This document shows, piece by piece, positions 34,675 through 45,065 of a stretch of DNA of 64,000 nucleotides. The DNA is taken from the NCBI GenBank assembly GCA_028564925.1, contig CM053029.1:188002354-188066353 (forward strand). The letters run 5' to 3'. Position 1 is the first letter of the stretch; every line of letters begins with the position of its first letter. The stretch is from Lithobates sylvaticus (lineage: Eukaryota > Chordata > Amphibia > Anura > Ranidae). The notes below the pieces were generated by a model, which made no database searches, was not told the origin of the DNA, and saw nothing but the letters and a program-made list of their open reading frames with translations. The position numbers and the translations under genes were made by a program.

Positions 34675-35529
34675 CAGGGGCAGGCAACCTCAGCCCTCCA
34701 GCTGTGGTGAAAATACAAGTCCCATGAGACATTGCAAGACCCTGACAAACTAGGGTGACCACATTTCCAAACTGACATTCAGGGACACCCCCACCCTTTT
34801 CCCAATAATAAGCTGGATTTCAAAACCCTCGCCGACGATGGAATCGGTCACTCCTTTTCTGGGGCTAATGCAGTCTCGGGGTTGACAGGGAATTCAGGTG
34901 TGGGTGATTTGTTGTGCGAATGGCTAGTGTTAGCAATTAAATCATCCTGACACCATGCTTGATATGGTGTCAGGATGATGAAATCACATTATTTCTATGA
35001 CTACATTGTAATATATAATGAAATTGTTCAACTCACTATTATGCAGAATCAGTGGGAACCCTGAGCTTGTCACTTGCCACCAGACACAGCTTGCCACCGT
35101 CGCCTGCCCCCAGATGCAGCGTGTCACTTGCCGCCGTCCGTGGTGGAGGTGGAGTCGGCCCATTGAGAGCACTGGGCGCGGAGGAGGAGGAAGTTAACTG
35201 ACGCCACTGGTTGATAGACGCCAGTCGGCTATAGCAACCAGTGGCCTAGCCAGTAGAAGTAGAGAAGAGTCTCTCAGGTGGAGGTGGGGAGGCAGAGCCA
35301 GCGCCATGGCGATAGCGGGATTTTGCTGTCAGTTTCATTCCGGGACATTGTATTGTCCCGGAATGAAAGTGCCCGGGACTCAGGACAGACCTGCTAATTG
35401 CGGGACTGTCCCGGGCAATCCGGGACACGTGGGCACCCTATGACAAACACAAGCATTACTCCTAGAGGCAGAGGCATGATGGGATTTGTAGTTTCACCAC
35501 AGCTGGAGTGCCGAGGTTGCCTACCCCTG
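34675..35529. mobile_element. hAT MITE (CAGGGGCAGGCAACC ends)
   Basis: Inverted ends CAGGGGCAGGCAACC and GGTTGCCTACCCCTG are flanked by a perfect 8-bp duplication, TAATACAC (34667-34674 and 35530-35537). The inner arms, CAGCTGTGGTGAAAATACAA and complement, extend the fold-back. It is interrupted by a second element at 34751-35440. Confidence 0.9.
34751..35440. mobile_element. hAT-like MITE nested in a hAT MITE (TAGGGTG ends)
   Basis: Inverted ends TAGGGTGACCAC and GTGGGCACCCTA are flanked by a perfect 8-bp duplication, TGACAAAC (34743-34750 and 35441-35448). The 690-bp body includes GTCCCGGAATGAAAGTGCCC and TGCGGGACTGTCCCGG blocks. It is the innermost and youngest layer of the nest. Confidence 0.9.
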
Positions 35530-36078
35530 TAATACACCATAAATGTATCATCTTAAATGCAAACAGTATATTTGAACCTGACCTGGTGTTAGCCTCTTTA
35601 AGTCCCTGTACAGCAGGGCTGGAGTGTGAGAGGAGCTGCACAAGGAACCAATCAGTTCATGTTCTGGGAAGAAGCATGCTAAAAGGATGAGAAAGCAGAG
35701 TGACCAGGAGATGACCTCATCACTGTACTTCTTCTTTTTTCACTGTCCAGTCACAGAGAGGGGCACATTCAAGACGACTCAGAAGCAGTGGGTTGAATGA
35801 TCCTGGCCATCAGACTGAGGACATCTAGTGGCAGAAAAATAAAGTACAGTGGGCAAACTGGATTAAAGGTGACTATTAATAATTTTTTTATAATTTTTTT
35901 ATCTTGTTATTTTTTGTTTGACTGGAGTTTTGTTTTAAACAACAGCTGCCAATTTACATTACAATTTGCTAAAGTCAGATTTATTAAACATGAGACCTGA
36001 TTGATCCAGTAGTGCGCTCACAGTGTTGTCTACCTTATAGGCCCAGAAAAACATAACTGTGTGTTGTCTCTCTTGCAG

Positions 36079-36329
36079 TTTATAGCTCTTCTCATGCCAC
36101 TGTGAAATCCCTCAGCTGCCTGGAGAAAATTACCTACTCCGAAGAAAATAAATGTTTTGGAGAGGAAATTATTCAGAATGTAAATCTTCCAATATTCTCT
36201 CACAATGGGAGCCTGTCACCAAAGTTTAAAAGAAAAATTCCTTCTTTATTGAAGCATAACAAACACATTGCATTTGGATTAAGATGCGCATTGAAGAATT
36301 ATTACCATGATGTTATTCCTGGGTGACAA
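36079..36329 (+). CDS. Possible terminal coding exon, unidentified
   Basis: A strong splice-acceptor-like sequence (TTGTCTCTCTTGCAG, ending at 36078) precedes an open frame of about 83 codons ending in TGA at 36327-36329. In that phase it reads YSSSHATVKSLSCLEKITYS then EENKCFGEEIIQNVNLPIFS, and ends YYHDVIPG. The composition (mixed charged and hydrophobic, varied codons) is more protein-like than the repeat-derived frames elsewhere, and no repeat is visible. I do not recognise the product. There is no AATAAA close downstream and no upstream exon in view. It could be an exon, a decayed element or a conserved non-coding stretch. Confidence 0.25.
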
Positions 36330-36744
36330 ATTACTTCTGAATACAAAGCATGGCGGTACAAAAGGTTTCACCGTTTTGCTGAAAGAGCGACACATGTGAT
36401 TGGATATAATGAGAAAAGAACGCCTTCAAACTAACTCGGCTTTACCAAAAGAAAGGAAGTTCTTGAATTTAAATTTGTTCCCCAGGAAACTTTACCCTTT
36501 CAGAATAATAGTTTATTTTCTTTTGTTAATCTAGTCCCTCTGCATTTCAAAATCGCATTATTGTAAAGCAGCTCATAGACATTGATGAAAGTTGCATAAT
36601 ACAACCATTTTCATCTGATGTCTGTGTGACAGGAAGGTGACAGCTCTGGGTGGTAACAATGGCGGCTAATGTTCTACCCAAGATAAACTGAGTTTATAGG
36701 GTCTCTCTGTGCCAGTCACTTCCTCCCCCCCCCCATGGCATACC
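36330..36744. other. Unassigned, apparently unique DNA
   Basis: No repeat or gene is recognised. It could be 3' untranslated sequence if the upstream exon call is right. Confidence 0.35.
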
Positions 36745-37025
36745 TGAATGTGACCTGGTATCAGCCTCTTTTAGTCCCTGTACAGCAGGGCTAGAAGGTG
36801 AGAGGAAGAAGCAGTAAAAGGTGCCAGTCAGTTCAATAGCTGACAGGGTGCAAAGAAGGAGAGCACAGCGTGAAAGAGAGATGAGCTTCTTGAGTCACTG
36901 CGTTTCTTCTCTGCCCCAGTAACCACTGCCCATTCACAGGCTGGGGCTGGTCCAGGATGACCTGGGTTCAAAAGAAGTGAGTTGAATAATGCTGGTCATC
37001 AAATTGAGGACATCTAGTGGATGGC
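36745..37025. repeat. Interspersed repeat related to 35570-35855
   Basis: It shares GACCTGGTATCAGCCTCTTT, CCCTGTACAGCAGGGCT and GAGGACATCTAGTGG with the right half of the TTAA MITE at 34.61 kb, with many differences. Probably the remains of a second copy. Confidence 0.65.
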
Positions 37026-37136
37026 TCAGGAAATTGCTGCTCTGAGAGCAGACACATGGCTCTTGCGAGTCCAGCCCCCCACCAAAGTATGTGGGCAGTT
37101 TTAGATTATGGAAAAATTGATGTACTCTTTCACTTA

Positions 37137-39813
37137 GACCCCTTTCACACTGGGGCGTTTTTCAGGCACTTTAGCATTAAAATAAGCACCTGTAAAGTGC
37201 CTGAAAGAAGCCTCAACTGCAATCCCAATGTTAAAGCCTGAGTGCTTTCCCACTGAGGCGCTGTGCTGGCAGGGCATCAAAAAAAGTCCTGCAAGCAGCT
37301 TCTTTGCAGCGCTTTTGGAGCAGTGAATACACCGCTCCTAAAGCGCCCCTTACCATTGAAATCAATGGGAAGCGCCTGCAAAACTCATGCAAAGCGCCTG
37401 AAAAGCGACTGCAAAGCGCTTTTGGCAGCAGCGATTTGTGGGGGCCTTTAACCCTTTATTTGGCCACTAGCAGGGTTTAAAAGCGCCCAACTAGCGCTCG
37501 AAAAACGCTGGTAAAGCCCCGCTAGTTTAAGCAGCACTTTTCGTGCATTTTTTCGGGTGCTGGCAGTGTGTAGACATGTGCCATTCGTTTCGTACGAATT
37601 CGTAATTCGTACAAATTTTTCAAAATTCGTACGAATTTACGAATCCGTAGTACGAATTTTTTCGAATACGAATTCCGTACGGAATACGAAATTCTGTTTA
37701 CGAATTTCGTCGCCAAATTTATTCGAATCCGACTACCAAATATCGAATTTCAACTAATATGAAAGAAATAATTATAGCGGATATAAAGAATGATTCGAAT
37801 GAATTCGAATGGATTCGAATGAATTAGAATGACAAAGTGTCATTTTTGCAGGAAAAATTCCGTTTACGAATTTCAGCTCAAAATTATTCGAATCCAACTA
37901 CCAATATCGAATTTCAACTAATTCGAAAGAAATTATTATAGCAGATATAACGAATGAATTCGAAATGAATTCGAATGAATTCGAATGATTCGAATGACAA
38001 AGTGTCATTTTTGCAGAAAAAAAAGCTATTTAAAATCACTTGTGGCTATTGCCGGCAAATGAATTGTCGGCTCCATAACACAGAGAACAGTCATTCATTG
38101 ATATATATAAAAAAAAAAAAGCGTAGGGGCCCCCTTAAATTCAATAACCAGGCCCTTCAGGTCTGGGATGGATATTAAGGGGGACCCCAGCCAAAAAAAA
38201 AAAAAAAAATGGCGTAGGGTCCCCCTCAAAATCCATACCAGACCCTTGAGGTCTGGGATGGATTTTAAGGGGAACCCTAGCCAAAAAAAATGGCGTGGGG
38301 TCCCCCTCAAAATCCATACCAGACCCTTATCCGAGCACGCAACCTGGCAGGCCGCAGGAAAAGAGGGGGGGGACGAGAGCGGCCCCCCCTCCCGCCTGAA
38401 CCGTACCAGGCCACATGCCCTCAACATTGGGAGGGTGCTTTGGGGTCCCCCCCAAAGCACCTTGTCCCCATGTTGATGAGGACAAGGGCCTCATCCCCAC
38501 AACCCTGGCCGGTGGTTGTGGGGGTCTGCGGGCGGGGGGCTTATCGGAATCTGGAAGCCCCCTTTAACAAGGGGACCCCCAGATCCCGGCCCCCCCCTGT
38601 GTGAAATGGTAAGGGGGTACAAAAGTACCCCTACCATTTCACCAAAAAAGGTGACAAAAATGGTAAAAATTACAGGAGACGGTCTTTGACAATTCCTTTA
38701 TTAAAATCTTCTTTCTTCTGGTCTTCCTTTCTTCATCTTCTCCTTCCGGCATCTTCTTTCATCTTCTTCTTCCTCCGATCCGCTTCTTCTTGCTCTGGTC
38801 TTCTCATCCTTCTCGTCCGGCAATGTTGAGGGCATGTGGCCTGGTACGGTTCAGACGGGAAGGGGGGCCGCTCTCGCCCCCCCCCCTCTTTTCCTGCGGC
38901 CTGCCAGGTTGCGTGCTCGGATAAAGGGTCTGGTATGGATTTTGAGGGGGACCCCACGCCATTTTTTTTTTTTTTTAGCCGGGGTTCCCCTTAAAATCCA
39001 TCCCAGACCTGAAGGGTCTGGTATGGATATTTGGGGGGGACCCCACGCCATTTTTTTTATTTTTTTTTGGCTGGGGTTCCCCTTAATATCCATACCAGGC
39101 TTGAAGGGCCTGGTTATTGAATTGGGGGGGACCCCCACGCTTTTTTTTTTTTTTATCAATGAATGACTGTTCTCTGTGTTACGTAGCCGACTTTTTATTA
39201 GCCGCGAGTGATTTTAAATAGCTTTTTTTCCTGCAAAAATGACACTTTGTGCAGGAACAGTTCTCTATATTAGATATACTGAATCTCGAATTCATTCGAA
39301 GCATTCGAACCATTCGTTATATCCGCTATTATAATTTCTTTTATATTAGTTGAAATTCGATATTTGTAGTTGGATTTACTAACGATTCGTAACTATTCGT
39401 AACGATTCGTAACTTGAAATTGAAATTCGATATTTGTAGTTGGATTCGAATTGTTCTCTGTGTTATGAGAACCGACAATTCATTAGCCGCGTTAACGATT
39501 CGTAACGATTCGTAACTTTACTAACGATTCGAAAAAAAAATTACGATTCGTCCGAAATTCGTATTTCGTACGAATTCGAACGGAATTTCGTACACGAATT
39601 ACGAATCACGATTTTTTTTATATACGAAACGGGACGAAACGAAACAAATTTTTTGACAGTTCCCATGTCTAGCAGTGTGAAAGGGCTCTTAAAGCACTTG
39701 GGCTTTCACATTGGGATTGCAGATGAGGCTTCTTTCAAGCGCTTTACAGGCGTTTTTTTTAACGCTAAAGCGGCTGAAAAACACCTGAAAAATGCCCCAG
39801 TGTGAAAGGGGTC
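37137..39813. mobile_element. MITE with CCTTTCACACTGGGG ends, split by a palindromic hAT relative
   Basis: Ends GACCCCTTTCACACTGGGGC and GCCCCAGTGTGAAAGGGGTC are nearly perfect inverted repeats flanked by TTA (37134-37136 and 39814-39816). Its own sequence covers 37137-37570 and 39680-39813; the rest is the later insertion at 37571-39671. The interior has repeated GCGCCTGTAAAGTGCCTGAA-type blocks. Confidence 0.85.
37571..39671. mobile_element. Short palindromic hAT relative (single-unit copy)
   Basis: A 2.1-kb element with ends TAGACATGTG and CCCATGTCTA, flanked by a perfect 8-bp duplication GCAGTGTG (37563-37570 and 39672-39679). From left: ATTCG-rich end matching 25.3-25.7 kb in inverse, one arm (38.1-38.82 kb), a junction at 38820/38821, the opposite arm (38.82-39.15 kb), and an ACGAATCG-rich end matching 15.45-15.95 kb in inverse. 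The central part with TATA and GC boxes is deleted (about 0.7 kb judged against the array). It appears to be the simple form from which the 10-kb array was expanded. Confidence 0.9.
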
Positions 39814-39816
39814 TTA

Positions 39817-40123
39817 TGGTATTTGTCACAGACCATGCTGCCTCTGGTATATTGATCAACACCATCCCACAATATCAGCTGGATTATACTCCAACCTAGG
39901 CAGAAACCCAAAGCCCAATGAATGTTCAGGGGGGAAGCTGCAGGGGGGAGTACAATTGGTTAAAGCTGTGCACCTCCCAATAACTTTACGAGGGAGGATG
40001 ACTTGTAGACAGTGAGTGTATGTTGGGACCATGCAAATACAGACAATGCGAGTGGGATAGCTTCTTTGTATCTACTGCTATACTTATCAAGGTCAATCAA
40101 AGGGATTTGCCCGATGCTGATGC
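39817..40123. other. Unassigned DNA
   Basis: No recognised feature. Confidence 0.4.
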
Positions 40124-40212
40124 AGGTTAGTTTACTAAAACAGGAGAGTGCAAAATCTGGTGCAGCTGTACATGGTAGCCAATCAGCATCTAACTTCAGC
40201 TTGTTCAATTAA

Positions 40213-40687
40213 AGTGATTGTAAAGGTTCGTTTTTTTTTTTTTTTAATAACAAACATTTTATAATTACCTGCTCTGTGCAAGGGTTTTGCACGAATCGAC
40301 CCTGATCCTCTTTTTCTGGGGTGTCCCCTCATCAGGTGTCCCCCACGGAGAGACGCTTTCTATGGGAGCACCCGTGCGGGCGTGCTCCCGAGTCCTGCTG
40401 CTGCGCCCACCCATTGACACAGACAGCAGAACTCTGCCCCGCCCCCAGCTCCCGTGTCACTGAATTTGATTGACATCAGCGGGAGCCAAAGGCTCCTGCT
40501 GCTATCAATCTATCCAATGAGGACTCAAGACAGTGGCTGGAACTGCTGGGCTCGTGCTCCTCACTGGAACGATCGGGTTCAGGTAAGAAAAGGGGGGGCT
40601 CTGGGGGGAAGCTGTAGCGCAGAAGGTTTTTCACCTTTATGCATAGAATTCATAAAGGTGAAAAACCTTGCAGGTTTAAAAAAAACT
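40213..40687. mobile_element. TTAA MITE inserted in the GGTTGATTTACT MITE
   Basis: It starts after TTAA (40209-40212) with AGTGATTGTAAAGGTTCG and ends about 40687 before TTAC, a changed TTAA. It carries CAGGTAAGA at 40580-40588, a plus-strand splice donor, and a hairpin at 40626-40670 (GGTTTTTCACCTTTATGCAT and complement). Confidence 0.65.
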
Positions 40688-40690
40688 TTA

Positions 40691-41110
40691 CGGCCTGCCA
40701 TACACGGGTCAAATTCTAAAAGAATTTTCTTTAGAAAATCTTTTCTAAGAATTTTTGTTCAAATTTCGCATCATTAGTGGGCCACAGCAACAATTGATTT
40801 TTGTCCGGCCATCGAATTTGAGTGATTGGGCATGTTGGAAATAACGATTTTCTAATCAATGATGGGAGAATCTTGTAAGAAATATAATTGAAAAAGAAAT
40901 GAGCACAAGAAAAGAAAATTCTTGGAAAGAAAAGTAGATTCCCGGCCATGAAAATTCTTTTCTGTAGCAACATGAGGTGAAATTGAAGGCTTGGTTGGTC
41001 GAATTTCGAAGTCAATGGTGGCACCATCAGATCACAAAACCCACAAAATATCTGATTTTCTAAAGAAAATTTGTTCGGAATTGAACCCATGTGTAGCCCA
41101 TGTATGGCAG
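40691..41110. mobile_element. MITE (CTGCCATACACGGGTC ends)
   Basis: Ends GGCCTGCCATACACGGG and CCCATGTATGGCAG are inverted, with inner TTTTCTTTAGAAAATC and GATTTTCTAAAGAAAAT pairs. Lying next to the TTAA MITE, it fills the rest of the split. Confidence 0.6.
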
Positions 41111-41152
41111 AGCTGACCAAGATTTTGCACACTCCAGTTTTAGTAAATCAAC

Positions 41153-41751
41153 CACATTGTCTATGACCCTGAAACTGCAATGTTTTGCTTTACCAACAAT
41201 GGACATCAGTGACAAAATAAAACTATGGGCAAAAATAACATACCTGATATAGTCTGTCACTAGCAGTTTTGTTTGTTTTTCTGGCTACCCCTGTAACATA
41301 GTTTCATAACCTGCTGATCATCTGACAGCGTATCCATTTATTTTACAGTTCCTGTAACAGTATGACTACCCTGTTTATCTGGTAGTGAAATCACTGCAGC
41401 GCTGTCTGTCAACCAGCGGACAATATAGTCTTTGATGAACATGTTATTTTAAATTGAGCGACAAAAATTCTTCTGGTCTTGTGAACTGGAACAGACTGTA
41501 CTCTGCTTTCTTTTAGTTTCCTTAACTGTTGAAAAACTCCAGAAGTTTAATGAAAATGATTTTATTGAAAACTGAGCGACAAACAAATTAGAGCTCAAAT
41601 GCAGCTTTTTGCAGACAATTTTTAGACAATTACCAGATAATTGTTTCTTGTTATTTGGAAAAAGGTTTGGGGCCTGATTCACACCTATGCAGTTTGCATA
41701 TTCCAGGTGCTTTTTGCGTTTTTTATTACACGTTTTTGATCCATTGAAGTC
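41153..41751. other. Unassigned DNA
   Basis: Two similar stretches near 41450 and 41570 (AAATTGAGCGACAAAAATTC; AAACTGAGCGACAAACAAAT) suggest a short degenerate duplication. No gene is seen. Confidence 0.4.
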
Positions 41752-41754
41752 TTA

Positions 41755-42179
41755 AGCCCCATACACACGGTCGGATTTTCCGATAGATTCTGTCCTATCA
41801 GACAATGTTGTCGGAAATTCCGACCGTGTGTAGGCACCATCGGACAGTTTCCATCGGATTGTCCGACGGACAAAGTCCTATCTCCTGCTGGATAGATTTT
41901 TTGACAACAAAGTCCGATCACACCAAATCCGATCGCGTGTAGCGAATTCCGACGGACAAAGTGCTACACATGCTCAGATCACATTACAAGACCAAAGCTA
42001 TTGGCTACTAGCCTCTACGTAGTCCCGTCGTAGGCAACAAACGTCACCACGTTCAGAATGATCGGATTTTCCGACAACTTTGTCCGACCGTGTGTACGCA
42101 AAACCAACATCGGACAAAGTACGACGGACATGATCCGACGGACCTGGTCCTCGTATAATCTGAGCGTGTGTATGGGGCT
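41755..42179. mobile_element. PIF/Harbinger-like MITE, copy 2
   Basis: A 425-bp element with ends AGCCCCATACACACGG and CGTGTGTATGGGGCT, flanked by TTA on both sides (41752-41754 and 42180-42182). It is nearly identical by eye to 26468-26893, so both insertions are probably recent. Confidence 0.85.
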
Positions 42180-42182
42180 TTA

Positions 42183-43586
42183 GGAACCAAAAACCAGAAA
42201 AAAAATTGTCCCTTTCCATAAAATGCACAGATGTGGGCTACATCCATAGGAAACCATGTTTAATGGACTGTAATGTGTTTCTGCAAAGCTTAAAATGAAC
42301 TAAAAAATGTATTGGTGTGACCAGGCCTAACAGCATTGTGTGTTTTGTCCTATCTGTTACTTTTACTGGACTGCTTGATCTGCATGTAAATGGAGAGAAA
42401 ATATAAAACAGGCCTGTGAAAAAAGCAATTCATATTCTCCGTACTATGCTTACAGGTATTAACCCTACAATGTAACCATAATACAATATTACCACTTAAA
42501 GTAACCTTACGAAGCAGATTCATCCTGGCATTTTTGTTCCCTATCAAACCTTCTGCAATGACATCATTATCTGGACTGCTAAGTATCTCTTTTTGTCGAC
42601 AACCCTTTCTCCTTGTGTCTTTACTGGGGCTCTTATTCTTCCTTGAATACATATTCATGAATCAGATTGAAAATTAGATCCATTTAAGTCCTCTTTATGG
42701 TATTATGAGTCTATACTTTGAGTGTTTGCAGTAACATTGTTTTCTTTTTTTTTTTTTTTTTTTCACTTAAATTGTTTTTACTGAAATAGTAATGTGAATT
42801 TATTCCAGATAATAATGAACTGTCATTTGGTAATACTGTCAGATACCTTGATGATTCATCTAAAGCGTCAATTATAATGACAACTCCACTATGATCAGTG
42901 ATGATCAACTAAAGTGATATAAAGCCTCAACTGTTGCCTCTGCTATTAGCCACCTAATATTTAGTAAATGGAAATTCTACACTAACCTGTCAGAGAGATA
43001 ATATCAGCAACAATAGAGGACCAGAGATTATAGGTATGCTGAAAGTGACGGTCAGAGACTAGGGACATGCTATAGGAATTATTGGGGGGCGGAGGACATG
43101 TCATTATATGAGACTGCTAGAGATCACAGCAATTAAACACTTCCATATTTGTGTTCTCTACAGTCCCACAAAAACATACCTGTGCCACAACTGATATTTC
43201 TTTTAGCAAGTTTCATTATAAAAGAAACTTAAACAGAGAAAAGGGATGAACAACACACCAAAAAAAAAAAGAAAGTGTAAAAGAATTTAAAATGGAATTA
43301 AACCACCACAATAAAAAAACAACTAAATTAATTAATTGGGCCCAGGAGCCTTTAGCCATATTGTGGCCTTTAACCATATTGTGCTAACATGCACTGTGTA
43401 TTGACACATTATGGCACACTTACCTAGCTAGTGATTCCCTCCAGTGATGCGCTGTCAGCACAACTGTTCGGTTAAAGGTGCTGCCATTTTCTCCCAGTCT
43501 TCCTTCTGGGTTCCTACTAATTTTCCCATTTGATTGGCTGGGCTATGAGGATCGTCATGGCACAGATCCATGCCATAAATATACAC
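42183..43586. other. Unassigned DNA, 1.4 kb
   Basis: AT-rich, with a T run at 42747-42763 and an A run at 43259-43270. No gene or transposon end is recognised. Confidence 0.4.
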
Positions 43587-43589
43587 TTA

Positions 43590-43953
43590 GGCTGCTTTCA
43601 CACTGGGGCGGTTTGCAGGCGTTATTGCGCTAAGAATAGCGCCTGCAAACCTACTCGAAACAGCTGTTGCTGTTCCTTCGGTGTGAAAGCCCGAGGGCTT
43701 TCACACTGAAGCGGTGCGCTTGCAGGACGCTCAAAAATGTCCTGCAAGCTGCATCTTTGGCTCACTATAGGAGCGGTATATTTACCGTTCCTATAGCGCC
43801 CGGTCCCATTGAAAACAATGGGGGAGCGCGCCGAACCCGCCCGCAAAACGCCGCTAGCGGCCGAAATGCGCCGCTAAAACGCCGGTAAAGCGGCGCTAAA
43901 TATAGCGCCGCTTTACCGCCAGCGCCCCCCACCGCTCCAGTGTGAAAGCAGCC
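43590..43953. mobile_element. MITE with GCTTTCACACTGGGGC ends
   Basis: Ends GGCTGCTTTCACACTGGGG and CCAGTGTGAAAGCAGCC are nearly perfect inverted repeats flanked by TTA and TAA. The interior (GCGCTTGCAGGACGCTC, ATAGGAGCGGTATATTTACC) matches the 27.76- and 37.14-kb elements. It is GC-rich and non-coding. Confidence 0.85.
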
Positions 43954-44070
43954 TAAGCGTTGCATGCGCAGCACAGTACACAGATACTGACAGGCAGGGA
44001 GAAGGGTTTATGACAGGGGAGACCACTAGGGTCACTTCTGTCATAAAAATCCTACCTGTAGGCAGGCTCA

Positions 44071-44518
44071 TGCTGTGTACACACGATCAGAATTCTCGTC
44101 GGAAAAAGCTCTGATGGTTTTCCCGTCGGAATTCCGACGGAATTCCGCTCAAACTGTCTTACCTACACACAGTAACACCAAATTCCGATGGTCAATAACA
44201 TCGCGGCATGCAACACATTCGATGGCACTATAAAAGGGAAGTTTAATGCTTCCGAGCATGCGTAAAAAAAATTCCGAGCATGCGCCGGAATTTTGCGTGT
44301 CAGAATCGCATACACATGATCGGAATTTCCGATAGAAAGTTTTTCCGTCGGAGAAATTAAGAACATGCTCTCAATCTAAAGTCCGTCGGAAATGCAGACA
44401 GAAAAAGATGGTGTGACCGTGTGTAGGCAAGACAGTTTGAGCAGAATTCCGTCGGAATTCCGACGGGAAAACCACCAGAGCTTTTTCTGACGAGAATTCA
44501 GATAGTGTGTACACAGCA
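44071..44518. mobile_element. MITE (TGCTGTGTACACAC ends), complete copy
   Basis: Ends TGCTGTGTACACACGATC and GTGTGTACACAGCA are inverted, followed by long arms GAATTCTCGTCGGAAAAAGC and complement. CACTATAAAAGGGAAGTTTA gives a TATA-like motif. It is the intact relative of the fragment at 15129-15452. Confidence 0.8.
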
Positions 44519-44520
44519 TT

Positions 44521-45065
44521 AGTCTATTTTCCCCACTGCAGGTGGCGCTCATCCGCAATGCAGGTGGAGGAGGAAGTTGAGAGGACCCTAGTTCATGTAT
44601 GGTTTCCTCAGTCACAGAGAGGTCAGTTGGATGCTGGCACCCCATGTGACTTTGGCTGCCATCTTGGGGTTGGCAGAGGCTATTTAAGACCCTGGTCCTG
44701 GGTGTGGCGCGCATCTTGCATGTGGCTAGAGTAGGAACGGGTCACCCATCTGTAAGGGGCAGAGTTTAGCATCAGGGAGAGGTTCCAGATGAGCAGGGAA
44801 AGTGCACAGAAACGCCATTATACCTGGCAGCCTCCGCACTTGTATACGGACCAGCCGGACCACATTCCGCCCCTCAAGATAGATAGGTGTCAGCACACCT
44901 GAGACCTTCTGCTACTTCTCATCGCTGTTATATCCTGGGAGTGCTCCCAGTCAGGTTACCTTCCCGCCGGGCTTGTGTATTGTCAAACTTCAATTTCAAT
45001 ACAATTCTGTTTTCTGCACCTTGACTCTGAGTGTTTTCTGCCATCGCACCACACTGCACCAACTT
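44521..45065 (+). repeat. LTR-like interspersed repeat, copy 2 (empty site)
   Basis: Homologous to 2726-3693 but uninterrupted: GGCTATTTAAGACCCTGGTC at 44680 shows the single TTAA where copy 1 holds a MITE. Features suggest a solo LTR (TATA-like CTATTTAAG, no coding), but the family is not recognised and it is treated as a fossil. Confidence 0.65.

Larger units (their letters stand above)
34611..35934. mobile_element. TTAA MITE carrying two nested hAT MITEs
   Basis: TTAA at 34607-34610 and 35935-35938 flanks AGCTGAACCCTAGGCAG and GACTGGAGTTTTGTT. Between them sits the hAT MITE at 34675-35529. The right part (35570-35855) is homologous to 36745-37025 (GACCTGGTRTYAGCCTCTTT, CCCTGTACAGCAGGGCT, GAGGACATCTAGTGG). 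Confidence 0.7.
40124..41152. mobile_element. Second GGTTGATTTACT MITE, split by insertions
   Basis: 40124-40212 and 41111-41152 match the two halves of the element at 26179-26349 (AGTGCAAAATCTGGTGCAGC, TAGCCAATCAGC, AGCTTGTTCAATTAA; then AGATTTTGCAC and TTTTAGTAAATCAACC). The break is exactly at the TTAA of GTTCAATTAA. Confidence 0.75.
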
